A stretch of 64,000 nucleotides of DNA from Lachnospiraceae bacterium (GTDB lineage: Bacteria > Bacillota > Clostridia > Lachnospirales > Lachnospiraceae): the NCBI GenBank assembly GCA_910575255.1, contig CAJTEM010000007.1:113175-177174 (forward strand), written 5' to 3'. Below, piece after piece: positions 45,541 to 53,631 of this stretch. The notes beneath the pieces are model-generated. The model was not told the origin of the DNA, did no database searches, and was given only the letters and a program-made list of their open reading frames with translations. Position 1 is the stretch's first letter; each line of letters starts with the position of its first letter. A program made the position numbers and the translations under genes.

Positions 45541-46302
45541 TTACAGCCATACGCCCCAATCGCCATAATGATATGTACCGCTGCCATGATGGAGCTTCCC
45601 GTCTGCCTTTAACTGGCGGAACGCATTTGCCATGCGGATTAGTATTTCCGGCTGTATATCCAGCGAATGGTGTGCAGGGAATACCCTTTTTACAGGCAGT
45701 GCCGCAACTTTTTTCAGTGAAGCAAGATAGGCTTCCGGGTCAGTGGAAGGGTAATAGGCAAACAGGGTATCTTTATAGACCAAATCGCCGGTAAACAAAT
45801 ATCCTTTGTCTTTTTCCCAAAAACATAAATGTCCGGGAGAGTGTCCGGGCGTATGCAGCACTTCAATTTCCCTGCCGCCAATATCAATCATATCATGGTC
45901 ATTTAATACTCTTGTTGGCGTACCCTGAAAGAATACATAATCGTCAACATTAAAACCGTCAGGCAAATCACAACGGTCAACCACCATTTCCTTAACCGTT
46001 TCGATTGTCAGGGGGAATTTCCCGTCCAGCCAGTCCAATTCTTCTGCGTGTGCATAAAATTCCGGGAAATATTTATGCCCGCCGATATGGTCCCAGTGAA
46101 TGTGCGTGGCAACCGCCGCAATCGGTTTATCCGTAAGTTTACGGACTTCATCATATATATTGGAAATCCCCAGCCCTGTGTCAATAAGCAGGCTTTTCTC
46201 TTTTCCATTCAATAGATAACAGTGGGTTTCTTCCCAATGTCGGTATTCACTTATGATTATGGTTTCATCATCAATCTTGTCTATTGTAAACCAGTTATCC
46301 AT
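45541..46302 (-). CDS. MBL-fold metallo-hydrolase
   Basis: The start was set at ATG 46302, as the frame's TTG three codons earlier has no better site. The 253-residue protein has the metal-binding motif THIHWDHIGGH near residue 70, HTPGHSPGHLCFW with a further His, the bridging Asp in LFTGDLVYKD and a late His in FPAHHSLD. It is a zinc-dependent hydrolase of the glyoxalase-II-like group; the substrate is unknown. It is 10 bp after the tautomerase gene and upstream of the SnoaL-like gene. Confidence 0.9.
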   Translation of the reverse strand: MDNWFTIDKIDDETIIISEYRHWEETHCYLLNGKEKSLLIDTGLGISNIYDEVRKLTDKPIAAVATHIHWDHIGGHKYFPEFYAHAEELDWLDGKFPLTIETVKEMVVDRCDLPDGFNVDDYVFFQGTPTRVLNDHDMIDIGGREIEVLHTPGHSPGHLCFWEKDKGYLFTGDLVYKDTLFAYYPSTDPEAYLASLKKVAALPVKRVFPAHHSLDIQPEILIRMANAFRQLKADGKLHHGSGTYHYGDWGVWL

Positions 46303-46320
46303 TATCTCCAATCCCTTTCA

Positions 46321-46533
46321 TTAAGATTGATGTGCCTGCATATATTCCGCTTTCACTTTATCAATCGTTTTACCGCCAATCCCAAAGTTCTTATCTGGCA
46401 GTTCTTTAATCGTAGTCACAAAAAATTCCTGCGGCACATTCATAATTTCAGAAGATACTTCTGTCAATCTTTTTATCAACAGTTCCTTTTGCTTATCAGA
46501 TAAAGTGCCGCTTTCAACTGTAATGTATGGCAT
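46321..46533 (-). CDS. 4-oxalocrotonate tautomerase-like protein
   Basis: This 70-residue protein begins MPYITVESGTLSDKQKELL. Pro2 is the catalytic base of the tautomerase superfamily and becomes N-terminal after Met removal. It ends with the usual short beta region (NFGIGGKTID). It is of normal length for a 4-OT subunit. The neighbouring MBL hydrolase and SnoaL-like gene suggest a joint catabolic role, which remains inference. Confidence 0.9.
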   Translation of the reverse strand: MPYITVESGTLSDKQKELLIKRLTEVSSEIMNVPQEFFVTTIKELPDKNFGIGGKTIDKVKAEYMQAHQS

Positions 46534-46589
46534 TTTGCCCCTCCTTCAACTTTTCATTCATTGTTTATTCAGCCCTACCAAATGGGCAG

Positions 46590-47099
46590 TTATAGTTTTA
46601 AGCTATATTGCAAAAGATTATAACTGTGTCCATCTTTGCTGTCTGTTTTAGGTACTGAAGAAATCACTGTAAATCCTAATGACTTTGCTAATTGATTGGA
46701 AGCCCTGTTTTCCTCTCTTGTTGAATAAATAAACTTTTTTGCACTAAATTCTTCTTTGCAATATTGTATCAAGACTTGAAGAATCTGCTTGCCAAACCCT
46801 TTTCCCACGTAATCTGGCCCCAGACATATCCCCGCTTCCTGATAGATGTAAGGTTCGATTTTTTCTACACCAGCAAATCCAATCGCCTTACCGGTTGCTT
46901 TTTCATAAACTAGATAGGTATCATGCTCTTTCTGAAATGCAATGGTTTTCATGATTCTTATTTTGGCGTTTTCTTCGCTTGTAGTAATATTCCATTCCAT
47001 GTATTTTGCGCTTTCCGGCTGTGACCAGACATTACAATACATTTCCTTCCAATCTGAAAACTTTGCCTTATCAAGAATCAGGCTCTCCGTTTCAATCAT
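46590..47099 (-). CDS. GNAT family N-acetyltransferase
   Basis: The start was set at ATG 47099 (MIETESLILDKAKFSD), with GGAGG upstream; an in-frame GTG lies seven codons earlier. The 169-residue protein is of the RimJ/RimL type. It has YLVYEKATGKAIGFAGVEKI, the acetyl-CoA loop CLGPDYVGKGFGKQILQVLI and a NRASNQLAKSLGF C-terminal region. The substrate is unknown. It is upstream of the tautomerase gene. Confidence 0.9.
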   Translation of the reverse strand: MIETESLILDKAKFSDWKEMYCNVWSQPESAKYMEWNITTSEENAKIRIMKTIAFQKEHDTYLVYEKATGKAIGFAGVEKIEPYIYQEAGICLGPDYVGKGFGKQILQVLIQYCKEEFSAKKFIYSTREENRASNQLAKSLGFTVISSVPKTDSKDGHSYNLLQYSLKL

Positions 47100-47173
47100 T
47101 TTAAAATGTTCCTCCAGCACTGGCTGACTTGTTGCCGTTTCTATTATACTGCAAAAGCGGCCTTTGTCTATAT

Positions 47174-47362
47174 TTATTTTTCATGCTCTGCTGATGGTTC
47201 GTTCTTAGTAATAATTAGCTGCCCCTGCTGGCATTTCACGGTGATTTTGTCCCCTGCGGAGAATCCAGCCTGTTCCAGCCAGTTCCCCTGTAATAGAATC
47301 TGCGGCGGTGATTTTTTAAAAGCCCCACGTCCATTATAAACAGTCAGTTTGCGGTCGTCCAT
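47174..47362 (-). CDS. SymE-like toxin family protein
   Basis: The start was set at 47362 (MDDRKLTVYNGRGA), with GGAGG nearby; the upstream region holds a direct repeat (GGACGGATG) that extends the frame. The 62-residue core (ILLQGNWLEQAGFSAGDKI and QGQLIITK) matches the SymE family, AbrB-fold proteins including the SOS-induced type I toxin. Many SymE-like proteins on mobile elements are only presumed toxins. It overlaps the preceding small gene by 29 bp. Confidence 0.75.
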   Translation of the reverse strand: MDDRKLTVYNGRGAFKKSPPQILLQGNWLEQAGFSAGDKITVKCQQGQLIITKNEPSAEHEK

Positions 47363-47543
47363 CCGTCCTCCATCCGTCCTCCTTCCCCGCTGCCTGTCGG
47401 CATACGATTTCAAATACATTCCCATTCTCTGTCCTGACAGTTAGAAGGCTGTTCCGCTCGTCTGCGTTCAGGTCAGCAATCCCCATCCCCTCGCTGTCAT
47501 TCAGTAAATCAAAAAGCCTGTCCCTAAAATAGTTCAGTTCCAT
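47334..47543 (-). CDS. small conjugative-element protein, unknown
   Basis: The start was set at ATG 47543 (MELNYFRDRLFDLLNDSE). The 69-residue protein, rich in acidic residues, contains MGIADLNADERNSLLTVRT. It is translationally coupled to the SymE-like gene. In such elements this protein precedes SymE regularly, to my recollection, so it may be an antitoxin or accessory partner; there is no direct evidence. Confidence 0.6.
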   Translation of the reverse strand: MELNYFRDRLFDLLNDSEGMGIADLNADERNSLLTVRTENGNVFEIVCRQAAGKEDGWRTDGRPQTDCL

Positions 47544-47567
47544 TCTGTTGTCCCCTTTCATATTTTA

Positions 47568-47638
47568 TAGTCTAATAGCTAATATTACATAGTCTTTTAG
47601 AATCTATTGCAATCCCTAAGTGTGATGTAGTCTAAAAG
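47568..47638. promoter_or_regulatory. three operator-like repeats between divergent genes
   Basis: The pattern TAGTCTWWWAG occurs at 47568-47578, 47590-47600 and 47628-47638, between the divergently transcribed small gene pair and the XRE regulator gene. The regulator is the likely ligand. Confidence 0.55.
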
Positions 47639-47680
47639 TGTACAAAATAAATGCTGATAGCTTATGAAATGGGTGGTATT

Positions 47681-48007
47681 ATGGAAGGTAAAGGATTAGG
47701 CAAACGTATCAACATGGTGAGGAAAGACCGGGGATTCACGGCGGACAGGCTCTCGGAGCTGTGCAATATCAACGCAACCTATCTCCGGCAGATTGAGGGC
47801 GGGACAAAGGTTCCCAGTCTGCCCGTATTTATCAATATCTGCAACGCACTGAAAATCTCCCCTGATTATCTGCTGCGGGATGCGCTGGAAGATAATGAGG
47901 TCAGCAAAATACAAGAACTGGCAGAGCTGTGGGAAAGCACGTCGCCCGGCCAGCAGGAAATCGCCGTTGCCATGATTCGTGCGGTATTGGAGCGTAAGGA
48001 AGGTTAG
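47681..48007 (+). CDS. XRE-family transcriptional regulator
   Basis: The start was set at 47681 (MEGKGLGKRINMVRKDRGF). The 108-residue protein has a helix-turn-helix (FTADRLSELCNINATYLRQIEGG) near residues 18-42 and a C-terminal helical tail with ELAELWESTSPGQQEIAVAM. It is divergent to the SymE-like pair, across a region with three TAGTCTWWWAG repeats, and probably represses both. Confidence 0.88.
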   Translation: MEGKGLGKRINMVRKDRGFTADRLSELCNINATYLRQIEGGTKVPSLPVFINICNALKISPDYLLRDALEDNEVSKIQELAELWESTSPGQQEIAVAMIRAVLERKEG

Positions 48008-48012
48008 AAAGA

Positions 48013-48031
48013 CCAGCCGGGTGTCGGCTGG
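48013..48031 (+). terminator. short stem-loop after the XRE gene
   Basis: CCAGCCG and CGGCTGG pair around GGTGT, with a weak CCTTTCC tail. It could serve either strand, because the tnpV remnant converges here. Confidence 0.45.
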
Positions 48032-48046
48032 CCTTTCCATGTCCAA

Positions 48047-48113
48047 TCAAATATAAATCAGTTCGCTGTTTATGATTTCCTCCGCCCGGTTGCGGATATT
48101 GTTCATCCGGCCT
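48047..48113 (-). pseudogene. 3' end of tnpV, cut off by the RIT element
   Basis: On the minus strand RMNNIRNRAEEIINSELIYI and stop is the C-terminus expected for the TnpV gene whose 5' part is at 51559-51899. The two parts are separated by the recombinase-trio element. Confidence 0.8.
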
Positions 48114-48202
48114 AAAATCCCAACTTTAAAGAAATCCAAACTTTCACACAGATATGCTGATAAATACGGCATTGTGCGAAAGAAAAGTTTGGATTTCTTT
48201 TT
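48114..48202 (+). repeat. RIT left terminal inverted repeat, 89 bp
   Basis: It is the reverse complement of 51470-51558 apart from a few mismatches. Within each repeat, AAGAAATCCAAACTTTC near the outer tip recurs inverted near the inner end, so each end could also form its own hairpin. Confidence 0.9.
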
Positions 48203-48258
48203 AACGTTTTCTATTTTTTCAGTCCGCAGAAATCTGTCAGTGTGCTGTTCTTGTTCTT

Positions 48259-49244
48259 TCATTTTTTAGGGACTGTTTTTTGTGTTTCATCCTCCAAAGT
48301 AGCCAATGCTTTTATCTTGTCTTCCGTTGTGATGTCCAGATACCGCATCGTTGTTTCAAGCTGTTCATGCCCCAGAAGAAAACTTACCTGTACAACATTA
48401 ATTCCATCCTCCAGCCAGTGTGATGCTTTCGCATGGCGAAATTGATGTGCATGGGCATCAAGGGGTACATCCGTACACTTTTCGTGTGCTGCTTTTGCAC
48501 ATATTTTTATCCGCTTTGCCAATGCCGGCTCTGTGAGCTTCGTGTATTTGCCGCCTACCCGTGAATAGAACAGGTATGCATCAGGGTCAGGCGTGCCATC
48601 GTGAAAAGCACTCAGATATACTTTGATGTAAGCGACCACCTTGGGAAGAAGATATGCAGTTCTGATTTTATCCCGTTTCCCTATCAGATTCACATAGGGC
48701 TTTTTCCCGTCAAGGTGCAGATGACGGATTTTTATGGAGCGGATTTCATCCAGCCGTCCAGCTGTTGCATACAACAGGGTCAGGAATACAAGATCCCTTT
48801 TTCCTGTTTTTGTAGATACATCCGGTACTGCGAGCATGGCTGCTACCGCATCACGCGTAAAACCGGATACTTTTTTTTGGTACATTTCTGACGTTTTATT
48901 TTCTGCGCTTCCTGATATAGATACAGGTATTCCATATCTTTGCTGCCGAGGAATTCCAGAAAGACCCGCAGGGAACCAAGCCGTACATTGCATGTTTCAG
49001 GACTGCAGTTTCTGGATTCTTTTAACCATACAGTCCATTTTTCTATTTTCTCCCGTTCAAAACAGTGTCTGGAAAAGCTTCCCGGCGTAACCGACTCTGT
49101 TTCCAGGAAATTTATGTATAATCCAAGTGCATTCCGATAGGATTTCAGTGTATGTCCGCTGGTAGTAAGAAAATTTGGGGCATAAACGTCAAAAAACTCC
49201 GAGATATACCGTGCGATTTTAACTGCGTCATCAGATTTCTTCAT
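48259..49244 (-). CDS. tyrosine recombinase, third gene of RIT trio (requires -1 frameshift)
   Basis: The start is at 49244 (MKKSDDAVKIARYISEFF), with GGAGG before it, overlapping the second recombinase stop by 14 bp. The zero frame covers the N-terminal core-binding domain and stops eight codons after a run of eight As (48871-48878). A -1 shift on A AAA AAG continues into VSGFTRDAVAAML and the catalytic domain with TAGRLDEIRS (Arg), HAHQFRHAKASHW (His, Arg) and LLGHEQLETTMRYLD (His, Tyr). The joined product is 328 residues, normal for the family. Either this is programmed frameshifting or the gene carries a one-base indel. Confidence 0.75.
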
Positions 49245-50199
49245 GTTCCACCTCCGGCAACAGTTCATTGAAACTGCGTTCTGTTTTTTTCAGAAGGATA
49301 TCGGCGAGACAGGGGGTGATTGAATAATAGTACAAAGTGGATTCGATGCCCCTATGCCCCATGGACTTGGAAAGGTAATGAAGCTTCTGGTCGAATTCAA
49401 ATGTATCATCCGCCCACCGGTTGATGTTTGTGGCGGCATAATTATGTCTGAGATCATAGGCAACCGCTTTATCCTGCTTTCCATTCGCTTTTTCCCATAA
49501 ACACTGGAAAGCCTGCGTAACCCACTGTCTGGAATAATACTTCCCATTAGGGGTCTCAAAAAAGTAAGTACGATCCGGGCGGATGGATTCTGCCGCTTTG
49601 TCGTATTGTTTCAAAAGTTCTGTCATGCTTTTATGGAGAGCTACATAGTGCTGGTCATATCCTTTTGATTTTCGGATGTTCAGCACCCCGTGTTCAAGGT
49701 CAACATCTTCCCGTTTCAGGTATCTGGCTTCCGTAGTGCGGATTCCGCTGCTGTATAAAAGCCGGAAAAAGACAGGACATGTGATTTTTTTCATCTTATA
49801 CTTTAATTCCGGCCGCAATGGGACGATTCGGTCGCATTCATTAAAAAAACGGCAAAGTTCCCCATCTGTAAATGCATGGGGGATATATGTCCTTCCTTCC
49901 GGTTTCGGCGGCAGTGCCGGTTCTACGGTTGTCAGTCCTCTTTCCCGCAGATAGCGTATAAAAGAACGGATACCGCCAGTTCTTGTAAAACAGGAAGTAT
50001 TGGTTTCTGTCTCACGTTTCCTGCACCATTCATCTACCATTTCCTGACAGAGTGGCTGTCCGGGATAGTGCAGGGCACAGTAGCGGTCAAAATATCTGAT
50101 GTTCAGTCCGTGTGCATGTTCACTCCAGGAATCTGCAGCTTTTTGATATTTCTCATACTGTTCGATCAGGCCGGAGAATCCTGATATATAAGAATTCAT
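49231..50199 (-). CDS. tyrosine recombinase, second gene of RIT trio
   Basis: The start was set at 50199 (MNSYISGFSGLIEQY), whose ATG overlaps the TGA of the first gene. The 322-residue protein has an N-terminal SAM-like domain and a catalytic domain with LLYSSGIRTTEARYL (Arg I), a Lys in the beta-hairpin, YDLRHNYAATN (box II, with Tyr-Asp where His is usual before Leu-Arg), MGHRGIESTLYYY (His and candidate nucleophile Tyr). In RIT elements all three recombinases are conserved; their division of labour is not established. Confidence 0.88.
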   Translation of the reverse strand: MNSYISGFSGLIEQYEKYQKAADSWSEHAHGLNIRYFDRYCALHYPGQPLCQEMVDEWCRKRETETNTSCFTRTGGIRSFIRYLRERGLTTVEPALPPKPEGRTYIPHAFTDGELCRFFNECDRIVPLRPELKYKMKKITCPVFFRLLYSSGIRTTEARYLKREDVDLEHGVLNIRKSKGYDQHYVALHKSMTELLKQYDKAAESIRPDRTYFFETPNGKYYSRQWVTQAFQCLWEKANGKQDKAVAYDLRHNYAATNINRWADDTFEFDQKLHYLSKSMGHRGIESTLYYYSITPCLADILLKKTERSFNELLPEVEHEEI

Positions 50200-51425
50200 A
50201 TCGAAAAAACCTCCTTCCCGACAGGATAGCATTCAATGCTTATGGCACAGTCACGGAGATGTGTGATATCTGCAAAAAGATAATGGTCAAGTGAATCAGG
50301 GTCCGCATGTCCGAGAGTAGCACTGATCACAGGACGGGGGATATTGTTTCGGGAAAACGAAACTGCGAGGTTATGTCTGAAAAGATGGGCGCCTTTTCTA
50401 TCATGCTCCCCTTGCCGTACAGCTGCTGCTTTATACAGCTTGCCTGCAGCATTGCCCACTGTCCCGGCACTGATCGGCCCATGTGGTGTCTGTTCGCATA
50501 AAAAAATCCTTTTAGAATCACTTTTCGGACGTTCCATGGTTATATAATCATAGATAGCATTTCCGATGCTTGCAGTTAGCGGAAGTACAAGCTCATTTCC
50601 AGTTTTCTTCTGAAATATCCTGATCTCTTCTTTTTCCCAATCTATATCAGAGAAGGCCAGCCCGGCTATATCACTGGAACGCATGCCGGTAAAAAACAGG
50701 AGCATACCGATTGCCCGGTTTCGCAACGTAATGCTGCTTTTTTCTGACACCAGGACATCCTTGACGGATGACATTTCTTCTTCCGTAAGATACTGGATAT
50801 TTTTCCGTCTTCTGTTCAATGCCGGAAGATAAGCAAGGATTGTCCTTGCCGCATTGGTATACATCCCGAGATCTGCATGGAAAACAGATGCGATATTTAC
50901 CTTTGTGCTCGGACTCAGGGCTGGTTTTCCTGATTCATCGCAGAAATAAGACAGAACAATATCCTCCGTGATATCTTCCAGCATTGCGCATCCTTCTTTC
51001 TGGCAGTGCAGGAAAAGGCCGCTGCAGGCAGAAATGCTGGATTTGTATGTACCGGGTTTTAAGCCACGCCTCACACTGTCTTCCTTATAAAGGTCCAGTA
51101 TATTTTGGAAATATGGGGCAAGCTGTGAATATGTATCCTGGCGGAACAAGGGTTCACGGGTCGGGGTGGAAAGTGTTCCATAGAATGCATAACGCCGAAA
51201 CAGGCTATATATAGACCGGAACTGTTCTTTCATCTCAGCAGATTCTGTTTCTAAAGAGCGTAAACGGCAGGCTTCTTCATAAGAAGAAATCCCATATGCA
51301 TCCTGATTTGCGGAAAGCCATTTCATTTCCCTTTTTACATGTTGGATATGGCAGGAGCTGTAGCCATACTCCTCCATATGTTGGATAAGTTCCTCATATG
51401 TACTGTTTGATTCGAATAAATTCAT
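50196..51425 (-). CDS. tyrosine recombinase, first gene of RIT trio
   Basis: This 409-residue protein has an N-terminal extension of about 120 residues, a core-binding domain, and a catalytic domain with FFTGMRSSDIAGL (Arg), HLFRHNLAVSFSRN (His-x-x-Arg) and LGHADPDSLDHYL (His, Tyr). It is the longest of the three. It begins about 45 bp inside the right inverted repeat and overlaps the second gene by four bases. Confidence 0.9.
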   Translation of the reverse strand: MNLFESNSTYEELIQHMEEYGYSSCHIQHVKREMKWLSANQDAYGISSYEEACRLRSLETESAEMKEQFRSIYSLFRRYAFYGTLSTPTREPLFRQDTYSQLAPYFQNILDLYKEDSVRRGLKPGTYKSSISACSGLFLHCQKEGCAMLEDITEDIVLSYFCDESGKPALSPSTKVNIASVFHADLGMYTNAARTILAYLPALNRRRKNIQYLTEEEMSSVKDVLVSEKSSITLRNRAIGMLLFFTGMRSSDIAGLAFSDIDWEKEEIRIFQKKTGNELVLPLTASIGNAIYDYITMERPKSDSKRIFLCEQTPHGPISAGTVGNAAGKLYKAAAVRQGEHDRKGAHLFRHNLAVSFSRNNIPRPVISATLGHADPDSLDHYLFADITHLRDCAISIECYPVGKEVFSI

Positions 51426-51469
51426 ATTTGTTCACCTCCAGTTTTATCATGAACGATTGGAGTGTAAAC

Positions 51470-51558
51470 AAAAAGAAATCCAAACTTTCTTTTCGTACAA
51501 TGCCGTATTTATCAGCATATCTGTGTGAAAGTTTGGATTTCTTTAAAGTTTGGATTTT
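51470..51558 (-). repeat. RIT right terminal inverted repeat, 89 bp
   Basis: It matches the left repeat in inverse orientation. Just outside it (51559-51583) two further copies of the AATCCAAACTTT / AAAAGTTTGGATT motif occur on the tnpV side only. Confidence 0.9.
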
Positions 51559-51899
51559 GCAGCAAATCCAAACTTTTGGATTTTTCCAACCCATTCAAGC
51601 TGGTTTTGGGCTTTCAGTTCCTCGGTCACTTCCTCGGCGGCTTTCATCTGCTCTATAATAAGGTCAAGCCGTTCCTCTGCCTGCTCGTTCAGGTCGGCAA
51701 GGTATGTCCACAATTTCCCGGTCAGGATAAGGGAGCTGTAGCGTGCCGGGTGTTCCTGTTTGAGATATTCCCGGTGCAGCCGCCCATAGCGTCCGATGGG
51801 GCGGTTTTCTTCCGGCAGCTTCAAGTCCGGGATATAGTAATCGCCTATCAGAATATGATCAATGCCGTTCTCTGTGATTCTTTCTTTCAGTTTTTCCAT
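51559..51899 (-). pseudogene. tnpV, 5' part, interrupted by RIT element
   Basis: The start is at 51899 (MEKLKERITENGIDHILIGD). The frame has IPDLKLPEENRPIGRYGRLH and GKLWTYLADLNEQAEERL, which match TnpV proteins such as the one at 59017-59403. After EWVG the frame passes into the inserted element; the true C-terminus lies at 48047-48113. It overlaps the upstream helix-turn-helix gene. Confidence 0.85.
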
Positions 51900-52131
51900 T
51901 GTCGTTCCCTCCTGTGGTGGAAGGCTCGTCACTGGCCAGCTCAATCACGTCCATAATGCCACAATCCAGCGTTTCGCAAATACGGGCAAGTGTATCCATG
52001 CTGATATGTTTCCCTTCTTTTCCCATGTTGGCTATCATATTTGTGGTCAGGCCAGCGGCAAGCCTTAAATCCTCTTTCCTCATGTTGCGCTCTATCAGTG
52101 TGTGCCAGAGCGGTTTGTAGCTGATGTGCAT
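51859..52131 (-). CDS. XRE/Cro-type small regulator upstream of tnpV
   Basis: This 90-residue protein, MHISYKPLWHTLIERNMRK onward, has a Cro-like helix-turn-helix (LRLAAGLTTNMIANMGKEGKHI) and the conserved end ICETLDCGIMDVIEL. This family sits before tnpV in many Firmicutes elements. The gene has a good promoter 40 bp upstream and overlaps the tnpV start, so the two are coupled. Confidence 0.88.
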   Translation of the reverse strand: MHISYKPLWHTLIERNMRKEDLRLAAGLTTNMIANMGKEGKHISMDTLARICETLDCGIMDVIELASDEPSTTGGNDNGKTERKNHRERH

Positions 52132-52172
52132 TTTTCTCCCTGCCTTTCTGCCCCGGATGGGCGTTTGTACCC

Positions 52173-52201
52173 ATTATATCAGGATTCTCGCTAACTCACA
52201 A
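52173..52201 (-). promoter_or_regulatory. promoter of the Cro-type regulator and tnpV
   Basis: The minus strand reads TTGTGA (52196-52201), 17 bases and TATAAT (52173-52178). Confidence 0.65.
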
Positions 52202-52384
52202 ATATTTCTTGACGGTATCGCCGGTTCCGTCTGGATTGTGCTTTTCCTTTCTTCTTTTGATTACCTCTAATTAGCCATGACCTGTTTCATGCCTTGACTT
52301 TTTGCTCATGTGAGATAAAGAAGTAAAAGAAGTGTAAAAAATTTTGCCGTTCCCTGTCCGGCTGACTGCCGGACGGGTCGGGCT

Positions 52385-53590
52385 TTAGTCGGGCAATTCT
52401 ACCTTGCCGACAAAAGAGTAATAGATTTCGATTTCCTGTCTGCGGAGCTTCCCCCGGCGTTTCCCGTCAAGGGCTTCCGATTCGTGGATAACGATTTTCT
52501 CCACAAACTCCCGTAACAGGGTAGGGGTAAGTTCCTCAAAGCTGGTGTACTTGCGTACCACTTTCATAAACTTTTCAGCGTTTGCCGTGGCTTCCAGCGT
52601 TTTAGAAAGTTCGCTCTGCAAAGCGGCGGCTTTCTCTTTCAGTTCCTTTTGCTCGGCTTCGTAGTCTGCCGAAAGCTCCGTGAAACGCTCGTCCGATATG
52701 CGCCCGGTCACGCTGTCCTCATACAGCCGCTTGAAGATAGCGGAGAGTTCCGCAATCCGTTTTTCTGCCGCTTCCAGTTCTTTCTTCTTGGCGGCGTTCC
52801 GGCGTTTGCTCCCGTCCTCGGTCTGCTCGGTCAACAGCTTCATAAACCGGGCTTCGTGCCTGGCGGCGTAGCTGGTGACTTTCCGTAGGTTCTCGGTCAC
52901 TCCGGCGGTTAAAAGGTCGGTGCGGATAAAGTGCGCCGTACAGTCTGCCGTGCGCTTCTTGTAGCTGCCGCAGATATAGCAGTCCTGCCGCCGCTTGTCC
53001 GTCTGATAGCGTTGCTGGTACATGACGCTGCCGCAGTCGGCACAAAAGAGCAAGCCGGAGAACAAACCCACTTCATCATAGCGGTTAGGGCGTTTGCGCT
53101 GCTTGCGTAGCTCCTGCACACGCTCCCATGTGTCCTTGTCGATTATCTGCTCGTGGTGGTTCTCGAAGATTGCCTGTTTGTCCTCGCTGTTGTAGATAAT
53201 CTTGCTGCACTTGTAGGATTGTGTGGTGGTCTTGAAGTTCACAAGGCAGCCCGTGTATTCCCGGTTTTCAAGGATATGTACCACGGTGTTCGCCGCCCAC
53301 TTGCACTCATAGCCGGGGTGGTAGCGGCGGGTTCTCCCTGTCCGGCGGTATTCCAGCGTTCCCGGCGTGGGGATTTCCTGCTCCGTGAGCATACGGGCTA
53401 TCTTGGTCGGACCGTTCCCGGCAAGGCATAGGCTGTAAATCTGCTTTACCACGGGGGCGGCTTCTTCGTCAATGATGAAATTTTCGTCCTCGTCCATGAG
53501 GTAGCCGTACACGGGCTTGCTTGTGACGGGCTTCCCACTCATGCCTTTTGAGCGTTTTACCGCCCGGATTTTCTTGCTCGTATCTCTCAC
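52385..53590 (-). pseudogene. large serine recombinase without catalytic domain (second)
   Basis: This 401-residue frame starts inside a large serine recombinase at RDTSKKIRAVKRSKGMSGK, just after where the resolvase domain ends in homologues (in-frame NEWLV precedes it). The recombinase domain, zinc ribbon (LLFCADCGSVMYQ ... CYICGSYKKRTADC), coiled coil and C-terminal EIEIYYSFVGKVEL remain. The complete recombinase gene at 53632-55257 ends 40 bp upstream, so a deletion between two tandem recombinase genes probably removed this one's N-terminus. Confidence 0.8.
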
Positions 53591-53631
53591 CAGCCATTCG
53601 TTAGATAACCTCGCATAAAGAAGGATAGATT

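Larger units (their letters stand above)
48114..51558 (-). mobile_element. recombinase-in-trio (RIT) element inserted in tnpV
   Basis: The 3445-bp element has nearly identical 89-bp terminal inverted repeats and exactly three tyrosine recombinase genes, overlapping by a few bases and transcribed in one direction. This is the definition of RIT elements. It splits a tnpV reading frame. The third recombinase needs a -1 frameshift. Confidence 0.85.
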
